DNA of 64,000 bases. It comes from Prosopocoilus inquinatus. Taxonomy: Eukaryota; Arthropoda; Insecta; Coleoptera; Lucanidae. The notes beneath the pieces were generated by a model that saw nothing but the letters and a program-made list of their open reading frames with translations, made no database searches and was not told where the DNA came from. The stretch spans positions 11,612,001 through 11,676,000 of the forward strand of contig CM069875.1 of NCBI GenBank assembly GCA_036172665.1. The letters are read 5' to 3'. Shown here one piece after another: positions 47,817-57,860 of the stretch; position 1 is the first letter of the stretch; every line of letters starts with the position of its first letter. The position numbers and the translations under genes are program-made.

Positions 47817-48645
47817 AGAAAAATTTTTGTGCAAATCGTTTTTGATTGCAGTGAGAACCTCGAGCAGCCTCTGGACAGCTGTTTCAGCCCTGCTTGGGGC
47901 TTCTTCAGCAGAAACGTAGCTCGACATTCCCACTGCAGACCAAAAACGACTTGCCCAATTTATTCGCAATTGCGATGTAAGAATGATGAACATATAAAAT
48001 AGCGACATCTTACTATCGCTTTTTGACCTAACATTGCAGTAGGATAGACAAATTGAAGCGGGATTTGCTCCTAATGAGTCCCCCATGCAAGGCGGCCATG
48101 CTTGCTGTCAAAGCATAATGAAAGATTTTAGAAAAATTTTTGTGCAAATCGTTTTTGATTGCAGTGAGAACCTCGAGCAGCCTCTGGACAGCTGTTTCAG
48201 CCCTGCTTGGGGCTTCTTCAGCAGAAACGTATGGGGGACTCATTAGGAGCAAATCCCGCTTCAATTTGTCTATCCTACTGCAATGTTAGGTCAAAAAGCG
48301 ATAGTAAGATGTCGCTATTTTATATGTTCATCATTCTTACATCGCAATTGCGAATAAATTGGGCAAGTCGTGTTTGGTCTGCAGTGGGAATGTCGAGCTA
48401 CGTTTCTGCTGAAGAAGCCCCAAGCAGGGCTGAAACAGCTGTCCAGAGGCTGCTCGAGGTTCTCACTGCAATCAAAAACGATTTGCACAAAATTTTTCTA
48501 AAATCTTTCATTATGCTTTGACAGCAAGCATGGCCGCCTTGCATGGGGGACTCATTAGGAGCAAATCCCGCTTCAATTTGTCTATCCTACTGCAATGTTA
48601 GGTCAAAAAGCGATAGTAAGATGTCGCTATTTTATATGTTAATGA
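47817..48645. repeat. Palindromic satellite-like array, family F, locus 2
   Basis: Monomers of about 315 bp begin AAAAATTTTTGTGCAAATCG. One full and one third of a monomer run on the minus strand, then orientation flips at about 48232 (AACGTA/TGGGGGAC) and one and a part run on the plus strand. Each monomer keeps an open frame that includes VGMSSYVSAEEAPSRAETAV. Copies within the locus are nearly identical. Confidence 0.8.
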
Positions 48646-50381
48646 TAAAATAATAAAATAACAATATAATAATATAGTTTTTCTAATAAATAAACAGGGA
48701 AGTTTCCGATTATTACTATTTCTCATTTAATAAACTTAGAAAACTACAAAATATATCGTTCAAATTTGCAAAATCTATTCTTTTATTAATGGAATTATTA
48801 CACATTTTTATTTTACACATTTCAATAAATCTACGTTTAAACGTGTTGCGTTAATTATTGCAGCAGCCTGTATGAAGTGGAAATATGTATTTGTCGAAAT
48901 TTGCTAAATGCTTTTATATAAGTAGTCACATTAAGTTATATAACATAGGCGAAGGAAGTATTTAACATATAAATAATTAAGACAGAACTATTTACTTTAT
49001 TTCCTCCTTGGAGTTAAAAAATTAACTATCTTGAATCCAACTTCTTCCGCGTATGGTCTCAAGGAAACTACCACAATGAGTTAAAAAGTAGTTCCAATAG
49101 GACCATATTTTCACCTCTGTATCTTTCCTACCTATTTACAAATATGTTATGTCATGCACGCTTAAAAATCCCAACTAAATTTTTGATGTCACAACTAATT
49201 TTTTAGTGAAAATAGTCCCAATTGATGGTGTGTTAGTTGTGGAAATAGTGTAATATTCGTGATGATTTTTGTTTTCAGCAACAAAATAAAAGTTGCATAA
49301 ACTAATTTTGATATTTCTTAACAATGAAAAAAAGTAATGACAGCTTATAAAAAGGCAGAAATAACTAAATTTTTATTTTATGGAACTAAAACACCTACAA
49401 TTAATTTGTCTTATTTGTCACAAGCACAATGGAATTTCTAAAACGGTTTTTATAACTATAGGCGTCAAATTGTCTGACTAAAAAGTAAGCAACGATAGCA
49501 TAAACAATACAACAAAACAAATTATAGTTGAAATTACCATGTAATTTTTAAGCGTTTGGTCGTTCCAGCTTATGCATTTTAGAATTATATTCCTTATCAT
49601 TAGATTTTTGTCGGTACTGGTAATAATTTGTGATTGATATTACGATTTTATGGTTCCGTTGATTGTATTTATGATGTTGCCATGTAATTATTATGATCCT
49701 GCTTTCATTTTATGCACCTGAAACGTGTGCGTTGAAATGAAAGAACTAACCAACATTGCAACTGAAGACCGGCACATAAATTTAAGTATTGTTGTGTTAT
49801 GTAATAATTATGGTAGAGAATCGTTAGAAAAGGTGTGTTCTAATAATAAACTATTACAGGTGTTGATTCATAGTTTGTAATACTTGTTTTTATTTGAAAG
49901 TGTTTCAGGATATTTTTCTTACATTTAGATTTTTGTATGCTGAGAGTTTTCTGCCGTAACAAAGACCTTGTGTTAGGTCATGGATATCTAAGCATAAACA
50001 CACTTAATTGGATGAAATTGGTATCAAACAAACCGAATGAAAAAGAATTGTACGTCGAATTTTACCACAAGCAAACAACTTGATTGGCTCGCGTTACCGT
50101 CGCCGTTCCAGCAATAAAAAGCTTTTATCAACCGCCTTCCTCGTCAACTGTGACTAATTAGACGCCCCGGGATGTTTCTTCACCTGATGATTGTGAAAGA
50201 ATCTCACGAACTTATGCGAATTTTTTTCTATTTCGTTGAAACACCTTCCGGTTCAATATTTGCCCGGCAACAGTCACAAAAATTTGTTTGTGTGAGTCAC
50301 ACGATGCCTGTTTTGTCCTCGCAACTCCTTTTTTAATATTGACTTAGCCCAACGAGACAATCCTGGCTGGCGTGTAGTTAA
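48646..50381. other. AT-rich stretch, nothing recognised
   Basis: No supported gene up to about 50050. From 50080 the sequence becomes GC-richer, upstream of the candidate exon that follows. Confidence 0.35.
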
Positions 50382-50464
50382 ATGCGGTTTGCTTGGTCTA
50401 TTAATAATCACTGTCGTCGTATCTTACATGTCCTAAGCCTATTTCTGGTCTGGACGGTCGTTAG
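50382..50464 (+). CDS. Candidate first coding exon with signal-peptide-like N-terminus
   Basis: ATG opens a 27-codon frame beginning MRFAWSINNHCRR, followed by a hydrophobic run (ILHVLSLFLVWTVV), then a splice donor GTTAG|GTGAGT at 50465. This is the expected layout for the first coding exon of a secreted or membrane protein. The next exon was not found in the window and the next 13 kb are mostly transposons, so this could be chance. Confidence 0.25.
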
Positions 50465-50782
50465 GTGAGTACTTATTATATTTTCTTTTTCTCTTGTGTG
50501 CGTTTACTTTCTGCGAAATATACAACATTGAATTTTGCACTCGCGGTTCTAGTAGACGGGGGATGATTAATGAACCCGCAGCAGTTTTACGATTGGAATA
50601 ATAACGAGAAGGTGGCGCGACGGTTTATTGCTGGAGGTTAGCGTGCTGAGGCAAATAAAGCGGGGTAATCATCATTATGGATGGGGGATTTACCGGTGAC
50701 TCGACAAGGAGGGTTCAACATAGTTGGAATAAATTTCTACAAATTAGAGAAATTAAGAAATATACCCTTACTTAGTTATGGT

Positions 50783-51178
50783 TATATATAGGAGAAATAT
50801 ATTTTGCGCGGTTCAAATTCTAGTGAAGCAGGCAATATAAAATATTAGACCGTACCGTGTAAACAAACGCGAGGGCTGTGGAGACAATTAACGCCGCTAC
50901 AGCAATGGTGTTACTCAGTATAACAAAAAACAGAGCAATATTGCAGCAATAAAAAATTACAGTTGTGTGATCAACTCTTCTTGTTTAAATGTGTAAAGAT
51001 TTTCAGAGTAATTAGTTGACCAGTTGTACCTCGACCGGCGGACTTTATTGCGACATTGCGTCATATAGTAAGAACGCCGTAAATTATTTTCACCGTCCCT
51101 TTACACAATGTGCCAGTTCGATACATTTTTACGGCGCTACTGACACGACGGCGTGTACTTATTCAAATCCTATGCTTA
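50783..51178. mobile_element. Family C element, copy 3
   Basis: 396 bp, flanked by GTTATGGT at 50775-50782 and 51179-51186. It is very similar to copy 2 throughout, including the GCCGTAAA inverted repeat. Confidence 0.8.
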
Positions 51179-51186
51179 GTTATGGT

Positions 51187-52653
51187 TCTCTATAATATTT
51201 TAAAGATCTCGGATGTTAATGGGGGTTTACACGAGGCCAGTGACTTGTAGCAGTTACTACAGTGCTGGATTTTAGTACTTGCTTAGTGTAAATACGTACT
51301 TTAGTACTAAATTTCAGCAGTTGCTTTAGTAAAGATTCCAATCCTTTGAATAGAAAGCAATCATATTTACTGGCGCAAGTGGATACCCCATTCTCACTAT
51401 CCTGACAACCACGCTTATGATTTCAGCCCACGGGTCACTGAAATAAACAGTTGGAAAATTTCCGACTGTACGGGCCACGCCCGTCGTGGATGATTATCTA
51501 TTTAGTCATGAATAATAAATGTGTTTTTAAAATTTGTAAATATTCGCCTTATACTGTAGACAGAGCTGAGAAATGTTTGTGAAAGAAACTAACGAGTGTT
51601 CAGTTAAAAAAGCGGTCTAGTTATGAATTTATTCTGAACGTCTAGGTTCTTCATACGACTAGCGTGAAGCGTTACTTGCATTTCTAACCTCACTTTAACT
51701 CAAAAAAGACATTTCAAAAATAAACGTTTATTAGCGAATAGTTGTATTAAGTATAAATATTAGAAAAAAAAATGCAGGGGCAGCTTTTGAGTTTTGTTGG
51801 TTAAGTTAACCGTCAACTTGTCGAAGTTAAAATTCAAATGACGTTAATCACGACATGCGTTCCCGACAACAAGAGCCTGCTACAGACTATTTGACCGTTT
51901 TTTTATTGAACACTCGTTATTACTACTTTTCCAGCAAATCTATCAATTTACTGCGGTCGTTATTTACGTATAACCTGCGAAATGCTTATGATAAAAGCTG
52001 CAAACGAACTGAAAACAATTACAAAATTATTTTATGTAAGTTGTTTAGGTCATGATTTACTACACCGTGTAATATATTAATTTCTTTTCTTCTTTAAAAG
52101 TGATTTAAATTATCCGCATTAATTCTAAACAGAAAAGAAACAACGATAACAACAATTTTAACATAAATAAAAAAATTCTCCGATGCTGTTTCCAGAAAAC
52201 GGTTAACGATCGATCGACATGGACGCATGTAACGGAAATGATAAATTTCGATAGCAGCCAGCAGCAGTTTTGTTAGGCGTCTCAAATTCGCTGCAGTTCT
52301 CTAAAAATGTCTCAATTTTTTTGTCTACACATAGAGACCACAATTGTTTTTTATATTTGATACGTGGATTGCTTTAGTAACATAAACAAGGCAGATCATC
52401 TATTTGCTAAATGGCAGAGATGCTTAAATATAGTGTAATAAAATACAAACTTCACATTTTTCATGCTCCAACAGATGTGTATTTGTGCTTTAGGAAAAAA
52501 TAATAATTAAACTGCCTTTGTTTTCATTATGGTGGTGTACACTAGAATGGAAATAACGAATATTTATTATTAATTACGACAATTAATAACCGTTCACAAT
52601 TTTGTTACTCTCTAAGTAGGCCATTTTTGTTGGTATCACTAAAAAAATGTTTG
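51187..52653. other. AT-rich stretch, nothing recognised
   Basis: No gene supported. Short frames at 51855-52055 and 52094-52285 have no domain and no splice context. Confidence 0.35.
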
Positions 52654-52985
52654 TCAGAAAATTGATTGACGCTTACTTTTAATTTTATGGTTATATTTTA
52701 CAAAACTACCGCTGCTACTGTTACCAGTTTGACTAAAGCAAGGCTGAAGCATTCCGTGAAAACCAGATGTATCGTCTCGAGCAAACAGTTGATCATTATT
52801 TATTTTTCCATTAAGGAAATAATTAATTAATAATGTACGGAAATGAAATAGCAAGATCTTCTTGTTGTCGCTGATATCTCAGAACTTTTACCATGGTCAA
52901 TTGAACCTCATTTAGAATTCTGTCTATTTCTTTCATCACCTCCTCCAACGCGCATACTTTTGGATTCTTCAGTTTTTCAAATCCT
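52654..52985 (-). pseudogene. Coding-looking segment next to the Gypsy insertion
   Basis: From about 52985 downward an open frame of non-repetitive, helix-like protein appears (GFEKLKNPKVCALEEVMKEI, then VKVLRYQRQQEDLAISFPYI) and stops. A second frame carries on from the same place (NYFLNGKINNDQLFARDDTS) to a stop at 52654. One frameshift joins them, which suggests a decayed exon or decayed transposon gene. The 5' side is cut off by the LTR at 53006. Family unknown. Confidence 0.3.
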
Positions 52986-53005
52986 GCTCTTCTAGTCTTT
53001 CATAT

Positions 53006-53339
53006 TGTGGCGAGCCATTCAGCACTACGTCACACTGACGGCGTCAAGAAGTCGGTTCGCTGTTATGCGTCATCGGCCGTCACGCCACCGGGACCTACAT
53101 CGAACAGACTAGACTTTACCAGCGTAGAGAATTCGAGACGGCCGCAAAGGGATATAAAATCGGCCAAAGTTGACTCAGGAGGCAGTCGAATTCTAACGGC
53201 GATCGTCGAAGTTAGATTTTAGTGTGTAAATAAATTGTTACAAATAAATTAGTTCGTAAGCAGTATTAAATTACGGTTAAGTTTTTACCGAGTGTTTTAT
53301 TCGTTTAAATAAATAAATTTAAACCCTAGAAACGTAACA
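53006..53339 (+). repeat. 5' LTR of the Gypsy element
   Basis: Contains TATAAAA at 53153-53159, an initiator-like GGCAGTC about 30 bp downstream (near 53183), and AATAAA signals near 53228 and 53243. These give a standard U3-R-U5 layout. Confidence 0.95.
53153..53159 (+). promoter_or_regulatory. TATA box of the Gypsy 5' LTR
   Basis: TATAAAA with a CAGT initiator 30 bp downstream. The same pair is present in the 3' LTR at the matching place. Confidence 0.6.
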
Positions 53340-53340
53340 G

Positions 53341-53358
53341 TGGTGTCAGGTGTGGGGT
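53341..53358 (+). promoter_or_regulatory. Primer binding site
   Basis: TGGTGTCAGGTGTGGGG starts one base after the LTR. It begins TGG as expected for pairing with a tRNA 3' CCA end. The tRNA was not identified. Confidence 0.6.
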
Positions 53359-53440
53359 TTGTGCAAATAAATAAACAATTTAAAGTAAATTAAATTTAAT
53401 CAGGTTATTAAGTAAGTACAGTATCGGAAAAAAAAAAACA

Positions 53441-55451
53441 ATGGCTACTAGAAAAGTGTCGTTGAAAGACTTAAAAGTGGCCGAATTAAAAACCGAATTG
53501 GAAGAACGAGAGTTAGAAACCTGTGGTTTGAAAGGCGCACTTCAACAGCGTCTCCGATCCGATTTGTTGACAGCTGGTGAAGATCCAGAGACGTTCCTTT
53601 TCGAAATTTCGTGTGGTTCCGTCGATTTTAATAAAATCTTGAAAGATGAACTTCGACAACAATCCAGAAATTTAGAGGAAAAGCTTCTAGAACAATCTGG
53701 AAATTTCAAGGACGAACTTCGAGAACAATCCAGAAATTTGGACGAGAAGTTTCTAGAACAATCTTGAAATTTCAAGGACGAACTTCGAAAACAATCCAGA
53801 AATTTGGACGAGAAGTTTCAAGAACAGTCTGGAAATTTAGAGAAACTTCGAGAACAATCCAGAAATTTAGAGGAAAAGCTTCTAGAACAATCAGGAAATT
53901 TCAAGGACGAACTTCGAGAACAATCTGTAAACTTCAAAGACGAGTTGCAAACTAAATTGATGGAACAATCCAGAAATTTAAAGGAGAAGCTTCTAGAACA
54001 ATCTGGAAATTTGGACAAATTACAGAATAAATTGTTGGAACAATCTAGAGACTTAGACGAGAAATTTCGAGAGCACTCCAGAAATTTTGACGAGAAATTT
54101 CTAGAACAAACAAAAGGACTCGAAGATAAATTAGTGGTAAAAATTTCAGAAGAAACAAAGAACCTGCAAGAAAATGTGGAGGAAATAATATTTCAGCAGG
54201 ATAACAAAATCAAAAATCTGGAACAAATCATGGCGGGGTTGCGAGTGTTCGGGGATCAGCCACCAGTAGAAACACTAGAAAATAATGAAACCCGAATTGT
54301 GGAAGGACCAGCAGAAAATTCGAAATTAAAAATAAAATCACCGACGTTCGATGGAAAATCTTCTTGGCCCAACTACTTCAAACAGTTCGAAGCAGCAGCA
54401 AAGGCAAACAGATGGACGGCCAGCGAAAAAGCCACTTCGTTAATTGTGGCCTTGAGAGGAGACGCTATCGATGTGCTACAGACGATGCCGCCAGAGGAAC
54501 AAGAAGACTTCGACAAGCTGGTGAATAGGATGGAAATGCGTTACGGACAGGCCCATCTGACCGAGGTATACCATGCGCAGTTGAGGAATCGCTGTCAGAA
54601 ATCCGGAGAAACTCTTCAAGAATTCGAGGCGGACGTAGCGCGTCTGGCCCAGTTGGCAAATCCCACAGCTCCCGTTGAATTCCTCAAATGTTTGACGGTG
54701 CAGACCTTCATAGATGGAATCCGTGACCCAGACAACCAGCAGGCATTGAGAATGACCCATCCGAAGACGTCCAAGAACGGCTTATGCCTTGGAATTTGAG
54801 GCGGCGAGACGAGTTTCAAGAGGGCATGTCAAGGTGCGAGCGGCTATGGACTTCCAAGAGGAAGAAAAGGAAGAGTCCGCCAACGCAAAGGTGGGATCTG
54901 CTAATAAGAGGCAATCCAAGGAATATGCCACCGCCGAGGATGTTCGCCGCATTGTGGAACAGGTTCTCAAGAAGAAGAAGCCGCTGGAAAGGCCAGGACG
55001 AAGGACATGTTCGCAGGCGATGTCCAAAGCCCAGACAGGATCCAAGGAAGCCACAGTTAAACTAAGCCGGGCCGGTGCAGAGGGGCAAACTTCGACCCGT
55101 GTTCAAAGGCCCCCAAAGACGAAAGCCAAACAAGTAATATCCCTACGGCAGTTAACCAGCAGTGTCTTCGTGGATGTCACCATTGATGACATTCCTCACA
55201 CCATGTTGTTGGATACGGGTGCGACGAAGACCATCCTAAGACCCGACGTCATTAAGTCATCTGGACGCACCGAGCCGACCAAGTGGAGACTGAAAACTGC
55301 AACTGGAACATCAGCAACTGTCCACGGTGAAGTAGAGGTTATCATCACCATTGGTTCAACTCCAATAAAACACCGTGCACTGGTGGCAGATATAGAGAGG
55401 CAATTTTGGGCATGGACGTCATGTGTGCCCACGGGTTCCAATTGGACTTGA
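53441..55451 (+). pseudogene. Gypsy gag and protease region, broken
   Basis: Starts at ATG 53441. Residues 6-40 form a SAP-like helix-turn-helix (LKDLKVAELKTELEERELE). About 150 residues of 11-residue repeats (QSRNLEEKLLE, QSGNFKDELRE) follow, predicted coiled coil. Next come the gag capsid-like core (SPTFDGKSSWPNYFKQFEAA onward) and a retroviral-type protease with LLDTGATKTIL near 55207. Damage: TGA at 53765 in the repeats, a frame change near 54785, and a zinc-knuckle remnant (GHVRRRCPK) left in another frame near 55000. Confidence 0.9.
53641..54120 (+). repeat. 33-bp coding repeats within gag
   Basis: About fourteen imperfect units of 33 bp, each encoding 11 residues of the type RNLEEKLLEQS. 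They also leave long minus-strand open frames, which are shadows. Confidence 0.85.
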
Positions 55452-56086
55452 AGCGTGGCGTGATGGCGGTCAATAATAAGGAGTTGGTTCTACATCAACG
55501 AGGGGACGTGGCCGCTCGAGTAGTCCTCGCTGAAGACGTTGTATTACCCAGCAGGACTGAGGTTATCGTCGACGCAAAACTGGACGGTGTTTTTCAAGAT
55601 GGGCAAGTCATTATGGTTGAACCTAATATTGATGATCAGAAGATTGGAAGAGGAGTCCTCGTTGGGAAAATGTTGTTGACGGCGAAGGAGGAAGTACCTG
55701 TCCGCCTGATGAACGTCAATTGTTTCTCCGTCAATATCAAGACGGTTCTAAAAGGTCTCTCCTGGACAACGTGCATGGTGTACCTTGACGACATAATTGT
55801 CGTGGGAAAGACGTTCGACGACCACCTAAGGAACCTGGAAGGAGTGTTCCAGCGGCTTCGCGGAGCTGGACTAAAGCTTAGCCTCAAGAAGTGTCACCTG
55901 TTCCAGAAGGAAGTGAATTACCTGGGGCACATTGTTAATGGAAATGGAATCGCCGTGGACCCTGTGAAGATTCAGGTGGTGAAAGACTGGCCAACTCCCA
56001 GAAATAAACACCAAATAAGGAGTTTCCTTGGCCTGTGCACTTACTATCGGCGCTACGTTCCTACAGGCGGGGTAAGGCTCCCATGA
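55406..56086 (+). pseudogene. Gypsy pol: pre-RT segment joined to the end of RT
   Basis: Begins with the C-terminal side of protease (GMDVMCAHGFQLDLKRG), continues through a spacer, then jumps at about 55755 into RT at VYLDDIIVVGKTFDDHL (active-site YLDD) and runs to the LGLCTYYRRYVP motif. The RT fingers and first half of the palm are absent: roughly 150-200 residues lost at the junction. RNase H is absent beyond 56068. Confidence 0.9.
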
Positions 56087-57060
56087 GACAGTACAACGTT
56101 GGAAGTCCTTTTGAGAGAGTTGCCATCGATGTAGCCGGCCCGTTTCCAGAAACGAATGGTGGAAACAAGTACATCATCGTGGTAATGGACTACTTTAGTA
56201 AGTGGGTTGAAGCTTACGCCCTACCTAACCAAGAGGCAGTCACTATTGCGGAAGTCCTTGTCAGGGAATGGATCAGTCGGTATGGTGCACCTATGGAACT
56301 GCATTCAGACCAAGGAAGGAACTTTGAATCGGCCTTGTTCAAGAACGTGTGTACTCTGCTCGGCTTACGAAAAACTAGAACAACTGCACTCCACCCACAG
56401 TCGGACGGAATGGTGGAAAGGTTCAATAGAACCATCAACCGACATTTGTCCACGGTCGTTTCCGATCATCAGAGGGACTGGGACACGTACATACCCCTGT
56501 TTCTAATGGCATACCGCTCATCCGTTCATGAGACAACAGGGGAGACTCCCGCGAAAGTGGTATTCGGGCGAGAGCCGAGACTGCCCTGCGACCTGAAGTT
56601 TGGTGTGAAGCCTGGCGAAGTCTCTGCCGACGAAGATTACGTGAGCAAATTACGCAGGAAAATGGATGACATCCACAACCAAGTGCGTCACAATATACAG
56701 ACGGCCAGCGATCGGATGAAGGAGCACTATGACATCAACGCTCAAAACGGGGGATACCAACCTGGAATACTAGTCTGGCTTTATAACCCCCAAAGACGTC
56801 GAGGCCTCTCCCCAAAACTGCAGACCTCTTGGGAAGGTCCTTACAAAGTGATGAAACGGATCAACGACGTCGTTTACCGCATCAAGAAGGTCCCCCATGG
56901 CAAACCCAAAGTAATCCACTTCAACCGGATAGCCCCTTACCATGGAGAAACAAATGAACGGACAGTACAAAGGGCGCAAGTTTCCGAAGTGAACTTCGAA
57001 ACCTTCATGTCTCATCACGCTGAAGGAAGTAAGGCACGGTTTGGAGCGACCACGGAGAAG
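56050..57060 (+). pseudogene. Gypsy integrase, N-terminus missing
   Basis: Reads from GKAPMRQYNVGSPFERVAID in one frame through the D,D,E core: AIDVAGPF, LHSDQGRNFES and SDGMVERFNR. The C-terminal domain follows (PGILVWLYNPQRRRGLSPKL, then PYKVMKRINDVVY). The HHCC zinc-binding domain is missing. The core is open and well conserved, unlike the preceding RT. Confidence 0.93.
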
Positions 57061-57066
57061 CAACAA

Positions 57067-57511
57067 GATCTCTTTAAAGTGCCACTGGAGTACAGTCTGG
57101 CCCACTGCGTAGCAGAAGACCTGAAAATGTCCAAAGGAATTGCTCAGGTGTTTAGGAAGAAATTTGGCCAAATCGAGGAGCTCCGAAGACAGCATCCCGT
57201 GGTAGGCAAGAGCTTGCAGATCACTGATTCGACGGCAGATCCACCAGACGAAGTTAGCCATCCCCAAATTGGGCTGCGGATTGGACGGACTAGACTGGAG
57301 AGTAATTCGAAGCATGCTGGAAGTCATCTTCCACAGGACGGGAATTGAAGTTTTAGTCTGCAGCCACCACCCACAGGCAACAGTCAGCAACAGCGAAACC
57401 GTAGACTGCTACTTCTTCCAGACGGGAAGTTGCAAGAATGGGCCAGCTTGTAGATTCCGACATCCTCCTTCAAGACTATCCCAGGAACATTTCGAGACGA
57501 AACGTTTTTAA
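57067..57511 (+). pseudogene. Macrodomain (OARD1/TARG1-like) plus CCCH zinc finger at the pol C-terminus, broken
   Basis: In frame after integrase: DLFKVPLEYSLAHCVAEDLK, MSKGIAQVFRKKFG, then VVGKSL. This matches, residue by residue, the first strands and ADP-ribose-binding loop of the OARD1/TARG1 macrodomain. After a junction at about 57230-57255, another frame gives LAIPKLGCGLDGLDW and an amphipathic helix and strand, as in the family's last third, with the conserved catalytic-type Asp in GLDGL. The middle 40-60 residues, where the family's Lys lies, are deleted. A C-x7-C-x5-C-x3-H finger (CYFFQTGSCKNGPACRFRH, 57407-57463) follows before the stop at 57511. These enzymes remove ADP-ribose from proteins; the role in the element is unknown. 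Confidence 0.8.
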
Positions 57512-57522
57512 GAAGGGGGCAG
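57510..57522 (+). promoter_or_regulatory. Polypurine tract
   Basis: AAGAAGGGGGCAG lies directly before the 3' LTR, where plus-strand DNA synthesis would be primed. Confidence 0.8.
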
Positions 57523-57856
57523 TGTGGCGAGCCATTCAGCACTACGTCACACTGACGGCGTCAAGAAGTCGGTTCGCTGTTATGCGTCATCGGCCGTCAC
57601 GCCACCGGGGCCTACATCGAACAGACTTGACTTTACCAGCGTAGAGAATTCGAGACGGCCGCAAAGGGATATAAAATCGGCCAAAGTTGACTCAGGAGGC
57701 AGTCGAATTCTAACGGCGATCGTCGAAGTTAGATTTTAGTGTGTAAATAAATTGTTACAAATAAATTAGTTCGTAAGCAGTATTAAATTACGGTTAAGTT
57801 TTTACCGAGTGTTTTATTCGTTTAAATAAATAAATTTAAACCCTAAAAACGTAACA
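57523..57856 (+). repeat. 3' LTR of the Gypsy element
   Basis: Same length as the 5' LTR, with about three substitutions and no gaps (for example CCGGGGCC for CCGGGACC and CCCTAAAAAC for CCCTAGAAAC). Confidence 0.95.
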
Positions 57857-57860
57857 ATAT

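Larger units (their letters stand above)
53006..57856 (+). mobile_element. Gypsy (Metaviridae) LTR retrotransposon, internally deleted, with extra macrodomain and CCCH finger
   Basis: Two 334-bp LTRs (TGTGGCGAGCC to AAACGTAACA) differ at about three sites. ATAT at 53002-53005 and 57857-57860 is the 4-bp target duplication. Order: LTR, primer binding site, gag, protease, remnant RT, integrase core, macrodomain, CCCH finger, polypurine tract, LTR. The order protease, RT, integrase places it in Gypsy. Internal length is only about 4.2 kb because the first part of RT, the whole RNase H and the zinc-binding N-terminus of integrase are missing. It has at least one stop and four frame changes. Confidence 0.97.

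Noticed and set aside
53542..54018. Minus-strand Ser/Phe/Cys-rich open frames
   Set aside because: Shadows of the gag repeat region on the other strand.
54465..55054. Several minus-strand frames of 64-94 codons
   Set aside because: Shadows of gag and protease, whose plus-strand reading has recognisable motifs.
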